Origin: Pestalotiopsis fici W106-1
Lineage: Eukaryota; Ascomycota; Sordariomycetes; Amphisphaeriales; Sporocadaceae
Assembly (NCBI RefSeq): GCF_000516985.1
Contig: NW_006917092.1
Location: forward strand, 2,744,619 to 2,808,618
Direction: 5' to 3'
Length of the DNA stretch: 64,000 bases
Both the position numbers and the translations under genes were made by a program. Positions 22,235-33,806 of the stretch are shown here, piece by piece. The notes under the pieces were generated by a model, which was not told where the DNA came from, ran no database searches, and saw only the letters and a list, made by a program, of their open reading frames with translations. How positions within the stretch are numbered: position 1 is the first letter of the stretch; the number at the start of each line of letters is the position of its first letter.

Positions 22235-24772
22235 CTAGCTTTGAATATCAATGGTGACGCCGCCGTAAGCCAACTTCTCAAAGTCTAGAGGAAGCTTGCT
22301 TTTTTCCATGGTATCCTGTCGTCTTTCTTCGCTCCAGGAGTTCGACATGATGTACCGAGATGTCATGGCAAACCGAAGCTTTCCCTTGGGCTTCACTTCG
22401 TGCTAAGTCTGGTGTTAGTCTATTCACATCGATCAATGGGGTCCCTATACGTACCTCGTAGTTCTTCTGCAGCTCTGTTCCGTGCATTATGACAATATCG
22501 CCATGGTAGAGAGGAATTGAAACAACAGCAGGTTTCAAGCTTCTCAGGTTCTTTACTTCAGGGCCGACCTTGCTTTTCTTCTTTGGTCGGAAACGCATGA
22601 TCGATGGAGACCCAAGCGAGAGTGTAGCAACAGTCGGTCCCAAATCCTTCTCTCCATCATCGTGATACTATCAAATGAGTTAACTACTCTGTGAGAAGAG
22701 CACCAAGTGAATTACCTACATTGATGACAGAGCTCTCAAAGTAGCCCAAGGCGAGAAGTTCGTTAAAAGGCTCGGACTTCAAAGTCATAGACGTCGAGGA
22801 GTATGTGATACCCTCTTCTTCAATCATAGACTTGGTGTCCTCTATGCTCACCCTTTGTGCCCAGCTCAGCTGGGAAACACCACGGAGGATCGGTTCTGGT
22901 GCGTCTCTGAACGCGACTGTTTTTACAGCCACACCAAACTTGTAAGGTGCCCCCTATGCTCGCATTAGTGTGAGTTACAAAGGCACAGCGGCGTTTGATA
23001 ATAGGGTGTACAAACAAAATTGCTGGTGAAATGGGAGCAAAGCTCCTCGTGGCGCTTGCCTGTTGCACATTGTTAGTATAATCCCAAGCCGAATTGGGTC
23101 GTGCTATTCTCACCGGTGTGCCTGGCAGCACTGCGCTCAAGTTTGAGATCGACATTTCGATCTTGCATTGCCATGTACAAGGCGTCTGGTCCGTCCTCTT
23201 TGGCACAGATTTCTTCTGTAGCTCGAAGAACTATGGCAGTTCCACAAGTCTGGCCTGCCTCATCAGGGAAGGTGTATACCTGAGTAGCATAACCCTCAAG
23301 AAGTCGATCATAACACTTCACCAGTGAATCTGTGAATGAGCCTTGCTTGTACCTGGACTTTACCTTGCGGGTCTCCCGCGCAATTTCCTGAAGAGGATAG
23401 GGTCGCGTTTGCACCATGTGCGTAAAGTTGCAACTTTCGGTATTCTCGCACTTCCAGCCATGCCAGGAGATGCGGCGGCTGGCGCATTTGCAGAGAGGAC
23501 ATACCATTCCTCTCTTGAACTCAGCTTCCGTACCGAAGCTAATGCTGTTGTCGATGGTGGGGAGAGGTGGGATAAGATCCTGCCGGGTGGCCTCGGCCGG
23601 AAGAAGCGTCCGCTCATACAGAAACTCGGCACTGTACTGAATCTCATTAAAGCCCAATCGTCTCTCCTCCACTTGTCCATTTGAAACAACCTGGAAGATG
23701 AAAGCTCGAGCACACGTGTTGTGTAGACAGGCCCAGCCCTTGTCGTATATCTGCTTCGATTCTTTGCCGCAGCTGATGCATTCAAGGGATGGACATTTGT
23801 ACTGACCAGCGACAACATCATGACTGGTGGACTTCGGCTTGAACCATGACGACTTATTGAATTCGACTTTTTCAAGCCTCACCATCCAAGAGGCCACAGC
23901 TACAGAAGTTTGTACCGAGTCGGGAAACTTCTCCAGCCACAGATCCGTCACCTGATACTCTCCCAAGACACAGTATTCTTCAGAGACATTGGCATGATCG
24001 TTGTTTTTCCCTGCATTGTGTTAAATTCTTTAAGCATGTGATTTCCTATAAAAGACAGTGGCCACCTACCAGCAATGACAACGACAGTTCGTCCTGGGCT
24101 CTCATCAGACGCATTTTGGTTTGGCATGGTCGCCTTCAGATACTGGTAGTTCCGAGCGCTCTCATCTTGGTCCTCGACTGAGGCCCTCTTGCCCGTTTTG
24201 TCTATGGCCACTCTTCCACCACCACTGAAGCGCCGGTCAGTTTAAAGACTCTAGAGAACTGAAAGACGACAAAAGACTCACACTGCAGTGATGATTACTG
24301 TGCCATCCATGTAGTCCCGCGGAGAACCATTCGAGTCAAGCAGAAGTCCCAATGTCACTCTGTCGATGTGGTAGTTGCCACCTTCGTGACACCTGAAGTA
24401 AGGCAGCGCATCACACAAAGCACTTCTAGTCTTGGCCCACACCGTAGGATGCTGCAAGGCCACTGGCGAGGAGTAGGCTGTGTCCTCACTATCGTCAATT
24501 GATGCGGGTGTGAAGGCATCGTCGATGGCTGGGGTGGTATTGTTCGTCGGCTGATCAGACCCATTGTCATGATTGTCTTCGAACAGCTCACAGAAATCAG
24601 TGGCATCTCCCGCGCCGCTGAGGTCAGATCTGAATGTGTCGACTGTGTTTACGGGTATCTCTGGGAAGAGTTCCTGATCCGGGCGCTTTGCCGGAAGGGA
24701 GGTATCGGGGTCATCGTCTGAGAGCTCCAGATCCGAAAGTTTGCGCTTGCGGCTGCTCTGTTCTATGTCCAT
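22235..24772 (-). CDS. AlkB-like 2OG-Fe(II) dioxygenase with two cysteine (zinc-type) clusters
   Basis: Seven exons (minus): 24282-24772, 24070-24224, 23114-24010, 23016-23059, 22720-22953, 22455-22667, 22235-22402; 733 residues. Start at ATG 24772 (MDIEQSSRKRKLSDLEL), with a probable basic nuclear signal. Order: acidic N-terminus; a patterned module about 120-175 (LPYFRCHEGG, GTVIITAVGGG) that I cannot name with certainty, possibly SRA/YDG-like; a second fold about 220-285; cysteine cluster 1 (C288, C293, C296, C310, C315); cluster 2 (C386, C389, C403, C409); and a C-terminal AlkB core with HxD (H609, D611), H679 and Arg 688/694 spaced R-x5-R as in AlkB. AlkB enzymes oxidatively demethylate nucleic acids or proteins. 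Intron 4 uses the weak donor GTTTGT. The substrate is not predictable; nucleic acid is likely. Confidence 0.85.
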
Positions 24773-27700
24773 GGTCACAGACAAGGGTAGTTGAAGTTGA
24801 AACGGTGAAATGATAGTTGCTGGAATGACTTGCGCAAAGTGAAATGTGAAAAGAAGAGAAAAACAGATGCGTCGTAGGTCGTGTTATATATTGTACTTGG
24901 TGATGGCTGCGTCAAATAATTGAATTAACTCGATACCCACTCAAGGTCAAAGACTAGAAAAGGAAGACGTCATTCAGCCAAGTTCGTAGGGGAGTCTGCC
25001 TGTGAAGTTGTAGAAGGAACGCGCTTAGATAGCCGGTTGTGGATGACGGAAGGACTGATGAACAATATCGATGTGTGGAGGAAGGAGAAGAAAGTTCAAG
25101 TTGTGATTTGACCAGACGAGGCAGATGATAGATGGACTCTTTGCTTCTTGACGATCGCTCTGGGTGGCATGAGCTGATGTTTGCGATGGGCAGAAGAGCT
25201 AGAAGAAGAGACAATTGCCGTGGTGAGATGACAAGACCGTGATGGTAGGCAAATGAACTTTGCAGCAGCTCAATTTGATGATAACAACTTGACGAGAGGC
25301 AGCTGTGCAAATCAGTGTTCAGGATATGTGGTGGCTGGGGCTGACTGGTCGGAGAGGAAGTTACGGAGAATTGCAGTCCTTTTGATTCTGTCCGGGACTG
25401 GTCCGGCGATTTATTTGACAAGTGGGGGAAGGAAGGAAAGTCGGAGAGATGATGACGAGGAGCAGAAAATTAGATTGGGAGGCAAGTAACGGGTTTGTTG
25501 ATTCCCAGTTCAAGAGAGAAGGGTGCGCGGATCAAGTAGTTGTTGTCAAATTGGGGGAGAAAAGAAAATTGAGTATTAAGAAACGAAAGAGTTCAATTGG
25601 ACCCACGTACCTAGGCAGAAACCTTGTAGTATTTACCTGCACCACACTGTGTTGATACCAGAGTAGGAAAGGTTCCAAACGGAATCAATAGTGTTGTCGT
25701 TCTTGTTATTGTACTGGATCAATTCAATCACTGGCTTTTGGTGTCTGCCGAGAGAAGTGATGGTTATATGAATGGTGAGATGGATGCTCTTGTGGTTGAG
25801 AGAGAATGTAGAGAAAAGCTGCACCTCTCAGTTGGTAGAAGGTACTTGATTCTTTTTCCGTGCCTTCCGTAAAATTTTCAAGGCACTCCGCTTGTTCCTG
25901 CCGGTAGAAAACTCCTGGGCCGTCTTGCATCTGTTATTAGTCCACTTGCAAGTAACGTGACGAGCCTGACATAAGTAGTACACATCTGCTGGAAAACTTC
26001 TAGGGCTCCCTTCCCACTGACAGACCCAAACAAAATCAGGGACTCGGTCGGTTGTCACTCATCCCCAGTAGTAGAGCCTCTTGTCAAATGACTGTCACAT
26101 GCTTGTCTTCCCCAGCTACATTACGGTATGAAGCCAGAGCAGTTTGCATCTCCAAACTATTACCTAGTGACACCCTTCTTTTTGATGAAATCACAGGAAT
26201 TGGAGACACTCTGTCAAAACAGAATGGCAATCGTTTCCATCCCCCCTTCAATTATTCAGGAGAAAACTGTCCATCACATGACTTGAAACTTGTCACTCCG
26301 CAAGAAATAGTTGCCGACAGACACGGATCGCGCGTGATAGGTTCGCTGATAATTACGCATAAACACTCGAGGTTTAGTTGACGACTATCGTGGACACAGT
26401 GCTACCACACCACTACTACGTCCCTCCTCCGGACAGACGGGAGCATGAAGAATCCAAAATTTTAGTATCAGTATGCCCGTGCTGCAATAAAAGTAATTGT
26501 TGAATTTCAACAACCTCAAGGCCTAGTTATCTCACCCGTAGGAGAAGCTCGGCTTTAATGAAACTGGCGAGGCCAATTCGAAGTAAGATCACAACAAAAA
26601 GAAAAAGCCAGGACAGTTATAGTAGACAGCGATAAATCTTAAGTCCTCTGCACCAATTATAGCTTGTTCGGCTTAGATATGAAACACAAATGTGTTGTGA
26701 GTGTATCATTATATAGAGTACATATAGTGATGGCGACCTTGGTACGACAATTATACTATATTCAAGGAGCTCCTCATTATGGCAACCGTTGAAACTCTTG
26801 ACAAGGCACAGAGTATCATTATATCGTTCACCAGGTTGATATCGTGAGTCATAGCATGACGACGACGTAGTTTGTTGTGGGCCATTGCATGTGTGTTTGC
26901 GAAAGCTTCTGGCGGCCGCGAGTACACTATAGTTGTTAGGCCCAGGGAAGAGAGTGCCACAACCAAAATATATCATCTGGCGAGATCAAACTACATTCTT
27001 GAGAGCTTAGACCGAGGACAAAACCAGTGGCCATGTATTTATCTACCTTGTCTTGGAGAGAAACCCATCCCGTCTGGCTTGGATGCTTGGCACCTAGGAT
27101 GCCGTGGCCGAAACTCATGCTTGTTCGCCGTTTTCACAATGGTGTACACATTTGCTAAAGTTGTGCAGTAATGTTTCCTAATGAGCCGCCGGTTATTGTT
27201 GAGCTCACAGGGACGAGAAAGTGTCGGCATTCTTCCGGGTGGTCGGGCACATCTAGGAACCTGGTCGTGCTGCAAAAGTTATAGCGCCGTGAAGAGATGG
27301 AAAAGGAGGATAACCTCGGCGCCAAGGAATAATGCGTCTCGTGCTTCATTGTGATATTCACGCCAAGGGGTCAATGAACCTATGGCAGCGATACCTAGAC
27401 CTAGAAAGATAGACAGGGAATCGTCAGAGTAGTCTATTCAAGCAGTTGTGGGCAGGACTCAGTCTTGTGTGTAAATAACGTCGCCTATGCGTCTTCCCCG
27501 AGAGCTGTAAAGTCGACAAGGGACGCTCACAAGAAGAGGAGAGATTCGAATCAAAGAGTGCGCAAAGAACAGTGTCGTGAATCTGTACTTGTTGACTGGC
27601 AGTCTACTCGCTGGGACTGGTGTCGGGTACCGGACACTACCTCGTGGATTCTTGCGTCGAGTTTGCCAATTGATATGTCGTGAATGCGTCTCTGGGGATT

Positions 27701-28956
27701 CCGTGAGCAGGACTGGAGGTTTGTGTCAAAGGTCCAAATTTGCCCAGTGTTGATTTGCCGCTGTGATCTTCTTTCTGGGCACCTACTGTACAAAGACCAG
27801 CACTAGTTAGTATAAAGTGGTTGCTGTGCCAAGAGCTGCAAGGCCCTGTAAGTGCTCTACTATTAGCACTAAGACCAAGCGCGTCAACTCGCCGTTGACG
27901 CGTAAAAGCGCTATACTGTCAGGTATTTTGAAGCTTCAATGTTGCCTGGAGAACCGTGCCCCGCCCCCGCGCCGCAAAACCGTGACCTGATGATCCAATC
28001 AATCAAAACAGAAAATGACAATATCGATTCTCTGACAAGGCGAACAAACGAATGCTAAGCGGCACTCTGCTCAAAAGAGGTCAAGATGGACGGTGACTCA
28101 GTCACACTATTTTGCAAAGACAAACAGGTCTTTAAATACACACTGTTATACATTAATACTTTTGCTATAATCACCAGGTGCATTGCTTAAACTCCCAACT
28201 TGGACAACACACAACCAAGAAAAAGAATGATCCATGGGCGACAAACACCATGGCCAGTATCCAAAATGCTTCCAGAAAGATAGACCAAGCTACTGCAAGA
28301 AGTTGCTTGTTCTCTCTTCACGGTAACCTTAAGGTCTCAGCCAAAGTTTGAGAAACGACATCCCAGGGAAACAGCCAAGCATCAAGCAACGAGCGACCAG
28401 CGCGTCAGAAGCAGAAAAAGTTTCAACCAGAAAGCAATACTGATAGGCCAAGAGCAGAGAAAGAATCTCCAAATCACTACATGTGATCATCGTGAGCAGC
28501 CAGCGCTTCCCAGAATGCTTAGACGAAAAAGAGCTCCGAGCATGACCGGAACGAAAGCCGTCCATATGTCTTAGGTCAGCCCCCACTTTTCCACAACTGT
28601 ACCGCCGATGCTGCCCGGAGTTTGGGAGCCAGCTGGGGGCGGGACCGACGGACGAGAGAGATGGCACGATGATCCGAGCCACCTTTCCATCAAATGGCTT
28701 ACCGGGTCAACCTCACTCCCTGCTAATTGCTGGCTGGCTGAGTTTCGAGCGAGGCTTGATGATTTCATATTCGAGCGATCCTCTGGTGTTAATTTCTAAT
28801 TCCTGTTTATCTTCCAGTGCGCCTCTTCGATTGTCTCATTGGTCAAAGGACTCATCTCTCGATGCCCCTTCAGTTGTAGGACTAGTGGCACATTGTAACT
28901 TGATATACAATCTAGCCCTTTCCTAACCCTCCTCCATCCTCTGGGTAGTCTCCAGT
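24773..28956. other. 4.2 kb intergenic stretch, AT-rich, no recognised gene
   Basis: Lies between the divergent dioxygenase and zinc-cluster genes. Open frames are short, mostly without ATG starts, and without motifs (for example 24954-25421 minus, Ser/Leu-rich). The notable content is a cluster of inverted repeats at 27851-27939. It may be an old, decayed sequence, but I see no transposon ends or coding remnants that I can name. Confidence 0.55.
27851..27939. repeat. Cluster of three inverted repeats
   Basis: Three perfect inverted repeats sit within 90 bases: AGTGCT...AGCACT (27851-27870, 8-base loop); CGCGTCAAC, 5 bases, GTTGACGCG (27880-27902); and the 12-base palindrome TTGAAGCTTCAA (27928-27939), flanked by CAGG...CCTG. 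They could be hairpins in an RNA or paired protein-binding sites; the middle one includes ACGCGT, the MluI-box core. Role unknown. Confidence 0.5.
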
Positions 28957-31234
28957 ATGGAGACTTCTCACGCCCCGCCCTCCCGGCCGAAACCCCAGTC
29001 CAGGGCATGCGAGGCCTGTCGGGCGGCCAAGACGCGCTGCCAGATCGGCCCACAGCCGGACATCTGCAAGAGGCAAGTCGCACGATTATATCCTCATTCT
29101 CGACTCATAAATACCTGCAAAGGTAATCCTGACTGAAACCTAGATGCTCTGATTTCAAGAGAGAATGTATCTTTCGGACTGGTCCAAGAACAAGAAGGGC
29201 CAAGGCGGCCAAGGGGTTGGTGGGCCCCTCCGGATATCTCTATAGTCTTTTGTCTTTAACCACATGCGTAGTGAAGCCGAACTGCCGCCACCCCCCGGAC
29301 CTAGCAAGACCTTCAGCATCGACTTCACCATGCCCGCTGATGAGGATCCAGCAGACAGTATAGATGAACTTCGACAGCGGCACGAACGCTTCATTGACGA
29401 CCTCATCCCTTCTAGCGAAGAAGAAGAAGAAGACGACGACCCAGCAATGCTGTCGCCCTCGAATGGGCCTGTCTTTGACTTTGCGAGTCTGCCCACACCG
29501 GCGTCCACCGTGAGCTCGGGGACAAGACCCATGGTGAACCTGGGCATCAAGCCACAGTTCAATCTCGACTCGGCGGAGAAGCTGCTTCAGATGTTCAGAG
29601 CCATGTTGCCATCGTGTCCTTGTGTGATACTGGACGAGGGCTCCGATGTCCGAACCATGGCCCGAGACTCGCCTTTTGTTCTCTTGGCCATCCTTGCCGC
29701 GACAAGTTGCTCCACGAGCCTCCAGGGCCATAGTCTCTACGATGAAGAGTTTCGCAAAGTTCTCGGGCTCAAATTTGTGACAGGAGGTGAACGGACACTC
29801 GATCTCCTGCAGGGTATCTTGGTCTATTGTGCCTGGTCAGTACTCTGCCAATGTCCCCAGAACGGGTACTCACATGTTATGTCCAGGTATCCTTTTCACT
29901 TGAGACCCAAGCATCGACAGGCATTCCAATATTTAAAGATGGCCACTGAAATCTCAAGTGATCTGGAATTGGATCAAGAAGAGACCTTCGCCGATCGACT
30001 AGAGGGCGGGCTCAATCTAGAAGATTTGGCTAGTGTGCGAGCTTTCATCAGTTGCTACTACCTAGTCACCGCGTCAGTATAAGACTCGTACTTAGTGGAC
30101 ATGTTCCAACATCGTTACTGATCAATGCGCGCAGTTTGTCAAACTCCTTTTCAAGAAACTCTGGCTTTCCTTATACTGCTTGGCTTGCCAAGTGTTGCGA
30201 CCTTCTTGAGCACCAGAGCAATATTGAGCAAGATCACGTTCTAGTATGGCTAGTTCGGTATCATCATATATCTGACGAGATGACAACATTGCAAAGGAGT
30301 TACAGGAAACAGGGGTCGCAGAACGATCCACATCGTACTCTGATTTATAGGGGTCTCGAATCTCAGTTGCGAGAATGGCAGAGCCGTATTCCAACAACAA
30401 TAGCCATGATGCGTAAGTGTCTACATGTATCATGACCAGTCAAGACATCACTACTCACACAGACTCCTGATAGCGTCCATCATGATTTCTAGCCTCTTCT
30501 GCAACATGCACCTGGTAGCTGCACCGTTAATGGACATGCGGCGGCCCAAAGCCAACGACAACGTTGGGCCGCTGCTCGATGCCAAACGGCTCCTTGCCGC
30601 GGTTCAAGCCACGCGCGCCTTTTTCGACTTTGCCACGGCCCTCCCCGCCGACGCCATGGCACAATTTTCCAGCGTGGACCGCACTCGACTCATTGTGGCC
30701 GTCATTGTGGCCTACCGCCTCTCGTTCCCAGTCGAGGCCTGTCCCGATTACGACGCCGCTCAGGCCCGGCTCATCCTCGACTTTGGCGCCTACCTTGAGA
30801 AGCTCTGCCGCGACCCGGCCGAGGGGACGCTGGAACCTTCCGGTCGGAAGCGGACAGATGTTTGTACCGCGTTCAGGGTGGTGCTGACGTCTCTCAAGGC
30901 CAAGTACGAGAAGAAAGTGGCGGCCGCCGTGGCAAAGGAAGAGATACGGATGAAGGCGCATGAATGTCCCATGTTTGACGGTAGTCTCGATGACTACATA
31001 TCACTTTGGGATGGCCATGGCGCTCCAATTGGCGGTGCCTCGTACTCTATATCTCAGTCTAGCTCATCGGGTGTCTTGACAGATGCAGTATTAGAGGCGA
31101 CACCAGCAATGACACAGGGGAAGCCTTTGGAATTCCATGACCTTTGGGCAACTATGACCTCGGATTGGGGCGCTGGAGACTTGACAGATCTCGGCTTGGG
31201 GGACGCTCAATTAGACTATAGTAGTTTCGAATAA
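28957..31234 (+). CDS. Zn(II)2Cys6 transcription factor
   Basis: Six exons: 28957-29072, 29144-29215, 29272-29835, 29887-30072, 30135-30412, 30474-31234; 658 residues. The zinc cluster at residues 18-47 has exact spacing C-x2-C-x6-C-x8-C-x2-C-x6-C (C18, C21, C28, C37, C40, C47). Intron 1 is a GC-AG intron (GCAAGT donor) splitting the Arg 39 codon inside this cluster; intron 2 has donor GTTGGT, introns 3 and 4 GTCAGT. A Pro-rich PPPPGPSKTFSIDF linker, an acidic Glu/Asp run and a fungal middle-homology region (FPLVTYCAWYPFHLRPKHRQAF-like stretch around WYPFHLRP) follow. Such factors bind CGG-type sites as dimers in the nucleus. Targets unknown; the PC-esterase and acyl-CoA dehydrogenase genes are the nearest neighbours. 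Confidence 0.9.
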
Positions 31235-31553
31235 TCTATCCTCATTTTCTCCCTTCCATTTTGAGTACTGACCGAGCGCAATTAGTCGACTTCACTGTCA
31301 TAACTGAGAAATATTGGTCAGCTCCTTCTCCCACTACAAATGTTCCGTCTCCAACCGAGGCCTACCGGGGTACTCTAATTTGTGCTACCACCGGCACTGA
31401 TATCAGTCATCTGCCACCGAAAATTCCCCATCGCGCCCAAATCGTATACAAGGCCGTCCGGTGACTACCAATGTACCCTGTCACTGAATACCATGTCAGC
31501 CATTCACCCGCCAGAGACCCCGAAGTCGGAATGCTAGCGATTGAGTGTGGCTT
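31235..31553. other. Convergent 3' flank between transcription factor and PC-esterase genes
   Basis: 319 bp between the two stop codons of tail-to-tail genes. No gene or repeat recognised. Confidence 0.6.
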
Positions 31554-32893
31554 TCAACCGTCCAGAAATGCAAGCCAATTGACCACCATCATTGCTTTCA
31601 AAAGATTTCCTCTCATGTCGAGATGTACTCCATCGTATAATGTGGCTTGGATGGACTATTGAACAACTTGTCAGAAAGTGACATTCACAATCAGGAACGC
31701 CACGAAATCTTAAGCATCCCCATGTACCCGTCTTACAGCAATCGGCGTGATCACCCAAAAGCGCGTGCTTACCATGTTCCAGGTTCCCAGATGATCGATC
31801 CCCTGCTTATTTGCTGCATCGGCCATGGCCTCCTCAAATCGGGCCAGTGCCTCGTTGCCCTGCGTCGCGATCCACCTGTCAGGCTTGTCTTTGCCCGCGG
31901 CGTTGGGTGTGACGAGCAGGGTCGGAATCTGGTACTCAGCGTTGCGGTTGATGACGGCCAGGATGGCATCGAGCCAATGGATCGAATCCTCCACCTCGAG
32001 GTCGTTCCACAAGCCTTGACCGAGTATGAACGCTCTAGGCCGCGGCCTCACCGCGGCCGGCTGACCTGCATGAACGCTGGCTCGGAGGCGTGCGAGCTCG
32101 TCGGGCGGGATGGGAAAGCGATTGATTTGCTCGACTTTTGACGGCAGACCAGGTTAGTATTGCGGTTAACCCATCTAGCAAGTGATCATATGCAAGCAAT
32201 AGGGGCGTCTTACTGGACAGATCCATTTTCCAGCCGGGAATGAGCTTCGGGCATGCTAGGCTTTCCGGATCGTGCGTCAGGACATCTGATGTCTTGTATA
32301 TACCTTGAACCGAGCACGTCTTGACATTGAACTGGTTCAAGCAAAAACAGTTCTGCCTAATCAGTCATCAGCAGCACGGTGTGGTTCGGCCCTTCCTTTG
32401 TGGCCCGCGGGATGATGCAGTTTGTAGCTTACCTTTCTTCATTGCTAAAGTTCCAGTCCGTGACAGCTCCATATCCTAGGTCTTCACGAATGAAGATGTT
32501 CAGAGCCCCAATGATATGGCGCAACATGGAGTCGCCGACCAACATGACCTGTGAGAAGCGGCCCAAAATCTGACATACCTCCTTTGTCGAGTACCAGATC
32601 ATGTCACAGCCCTTGGCCGTGTACGGGGCATCCCTGCCGACCCGGCCGCCCGTGGACATGGCCTCGAGCATCGAGTTCCGGGTCCGACATCGCTGGTTGC
32701 GCGCCTCGTATAGGTCCAGGGAGGAAATTCGGCATGTTGGCCCTTGGTGGCGAAAGCTGGCGAGCGTGTTAACGTTGGATGTCAGTGTCAGGCCTGTTTC
32801 CTCCAACACGCCATAGCGTTTGTTCAAGATGTGAATGAAGAATGCCAGTAACAAGAAAACAGCCAGATAGAAGCGAATGTTTCTGTCCCTCAT
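31554..32893 (-). CDS. Type II membrane PC-esterase/SGNH-like protein
   Basis: Four exons (minus): 32433-32893, 32214-32356, 31773-32134, 31554-31655; 355 residues. ATG 32893 puts a transmembrane segment at about residues 8-24 (FYLAVFLLLAFFIHIL), so a short cytosolic tail and a lumenal catalytic domain. The nucleophile motif VMLVGDSMLRH (Ser 122) and the C-terminal DGVH (Asp 330, His 333) form the SGNH/PC-esterase pattern, the family of plant TBL and fungal Cas1-like polysaccharide O-acetyltransferases. Conserved Cys (54, 69, 96, 107) suggest disulphides and a secretory lumen. Likely a Golgi O-acyl transferase or esterase acting on glycans or wall polymers; substrate unknown. The last exon (34 codons) is recovered by a TTCAATAG acceptor after a 117-bp intron, and it carries the catalytic Asp-His. 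Confidence 0.82.
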
Positions 32894-33806
32894 ATTTGCT
32901 TCTGGGGGTGATTTGAACTTGGTTGTACGGAAAACCAGATCAAAATATTGTGTTGACGAAGTTGGGTCAAGGTATACGAGCACGTCAACCTGAGCTTCTA
33001 CATTACCAGAGGTTTGGTGCTTTCAACGCCTACCTGTGCTACAAATATACAATAGGTACCTGTACGCATCGTGCTACTTTTGAGAAGCTTGAGCATGATG
33101 TGGCAGGCGCAGTTTGTGCATATCAATCAGTATTGCGAAGGTGCGTGCCTGTCTTGAGTTATTGGCAGTTCGCCCCTGCATTTTCCCAAATCTACTGCCA
33201 GAGGCTAGTCATAGGACGAGATAAAGTCCCGAAACTTCAGGCGGGTCGAGACCCTCATTGGGATTTGGCCAATACCCCCTTGTTGTCCTTGGACTGACCT
33301 AGGTCATGGGTTCGAATCGCCTTTGCATTTCGAGCACCTGGCTTTTTTCTCACTGTTCAATTTTTTCAGATACATGTGTTCTTTTCCCTCGTATCTGAGG
33401 ATTGTTCCTTAATTTTTGTTCGAAATGGCCTGGTTCAAGCGTAGCTAATCATCCTGTCTATGGTACGAGCGACTATCTCTCAGGCCATGGGCTATCGTTA
33501 CTTGAAAGGCCACGAAAATTATCCCAATATGGGGTTTTCCTTGAATGATTTTCTACATGCAGCTATTAAATGCCCAATAATCACTACTAGTGGTTGTCCA
33601 GAGTACATGTAGAAATTGTTCTCGTAATGGTATCGTATTCATCTCGTACCTATGCTATATGTTGACTTGCACAACGACAATCGAAAAACTTCCCAACAGT
33701 ACATCTTGACACTGGCAATTATGGACCGTGATATGGAATTGTGTGAATGTATGCCAATCGTATACACAGGTATCTCTGCCAATATGCCAAGTATCAACAC
33801 TATACT
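32894..33806. other. Intergenic region between PC-esterase and acyl-CoA dehydrogenase genes
   Basis: Contains the PC-esterase promoter. A GGGTTCGAATCG string at 33309-33320 matches a Pol III B-box core, but no cloverleaf can be drawn around it. No gene called. Confidence 0.5.

Noticed and set aside
24954..25421. 155-codon minus-strand ORF
   Set aside because: Ser/Leu-rich translation of repetitive sequence without a motif.
33309..33360. tRNA gene suggested by GGGTTCGAATCG and a later T-run
   Set aside because: The T-stem does not pair and no acceptor or anticodon stem can be drawn; at most a relic B-box.
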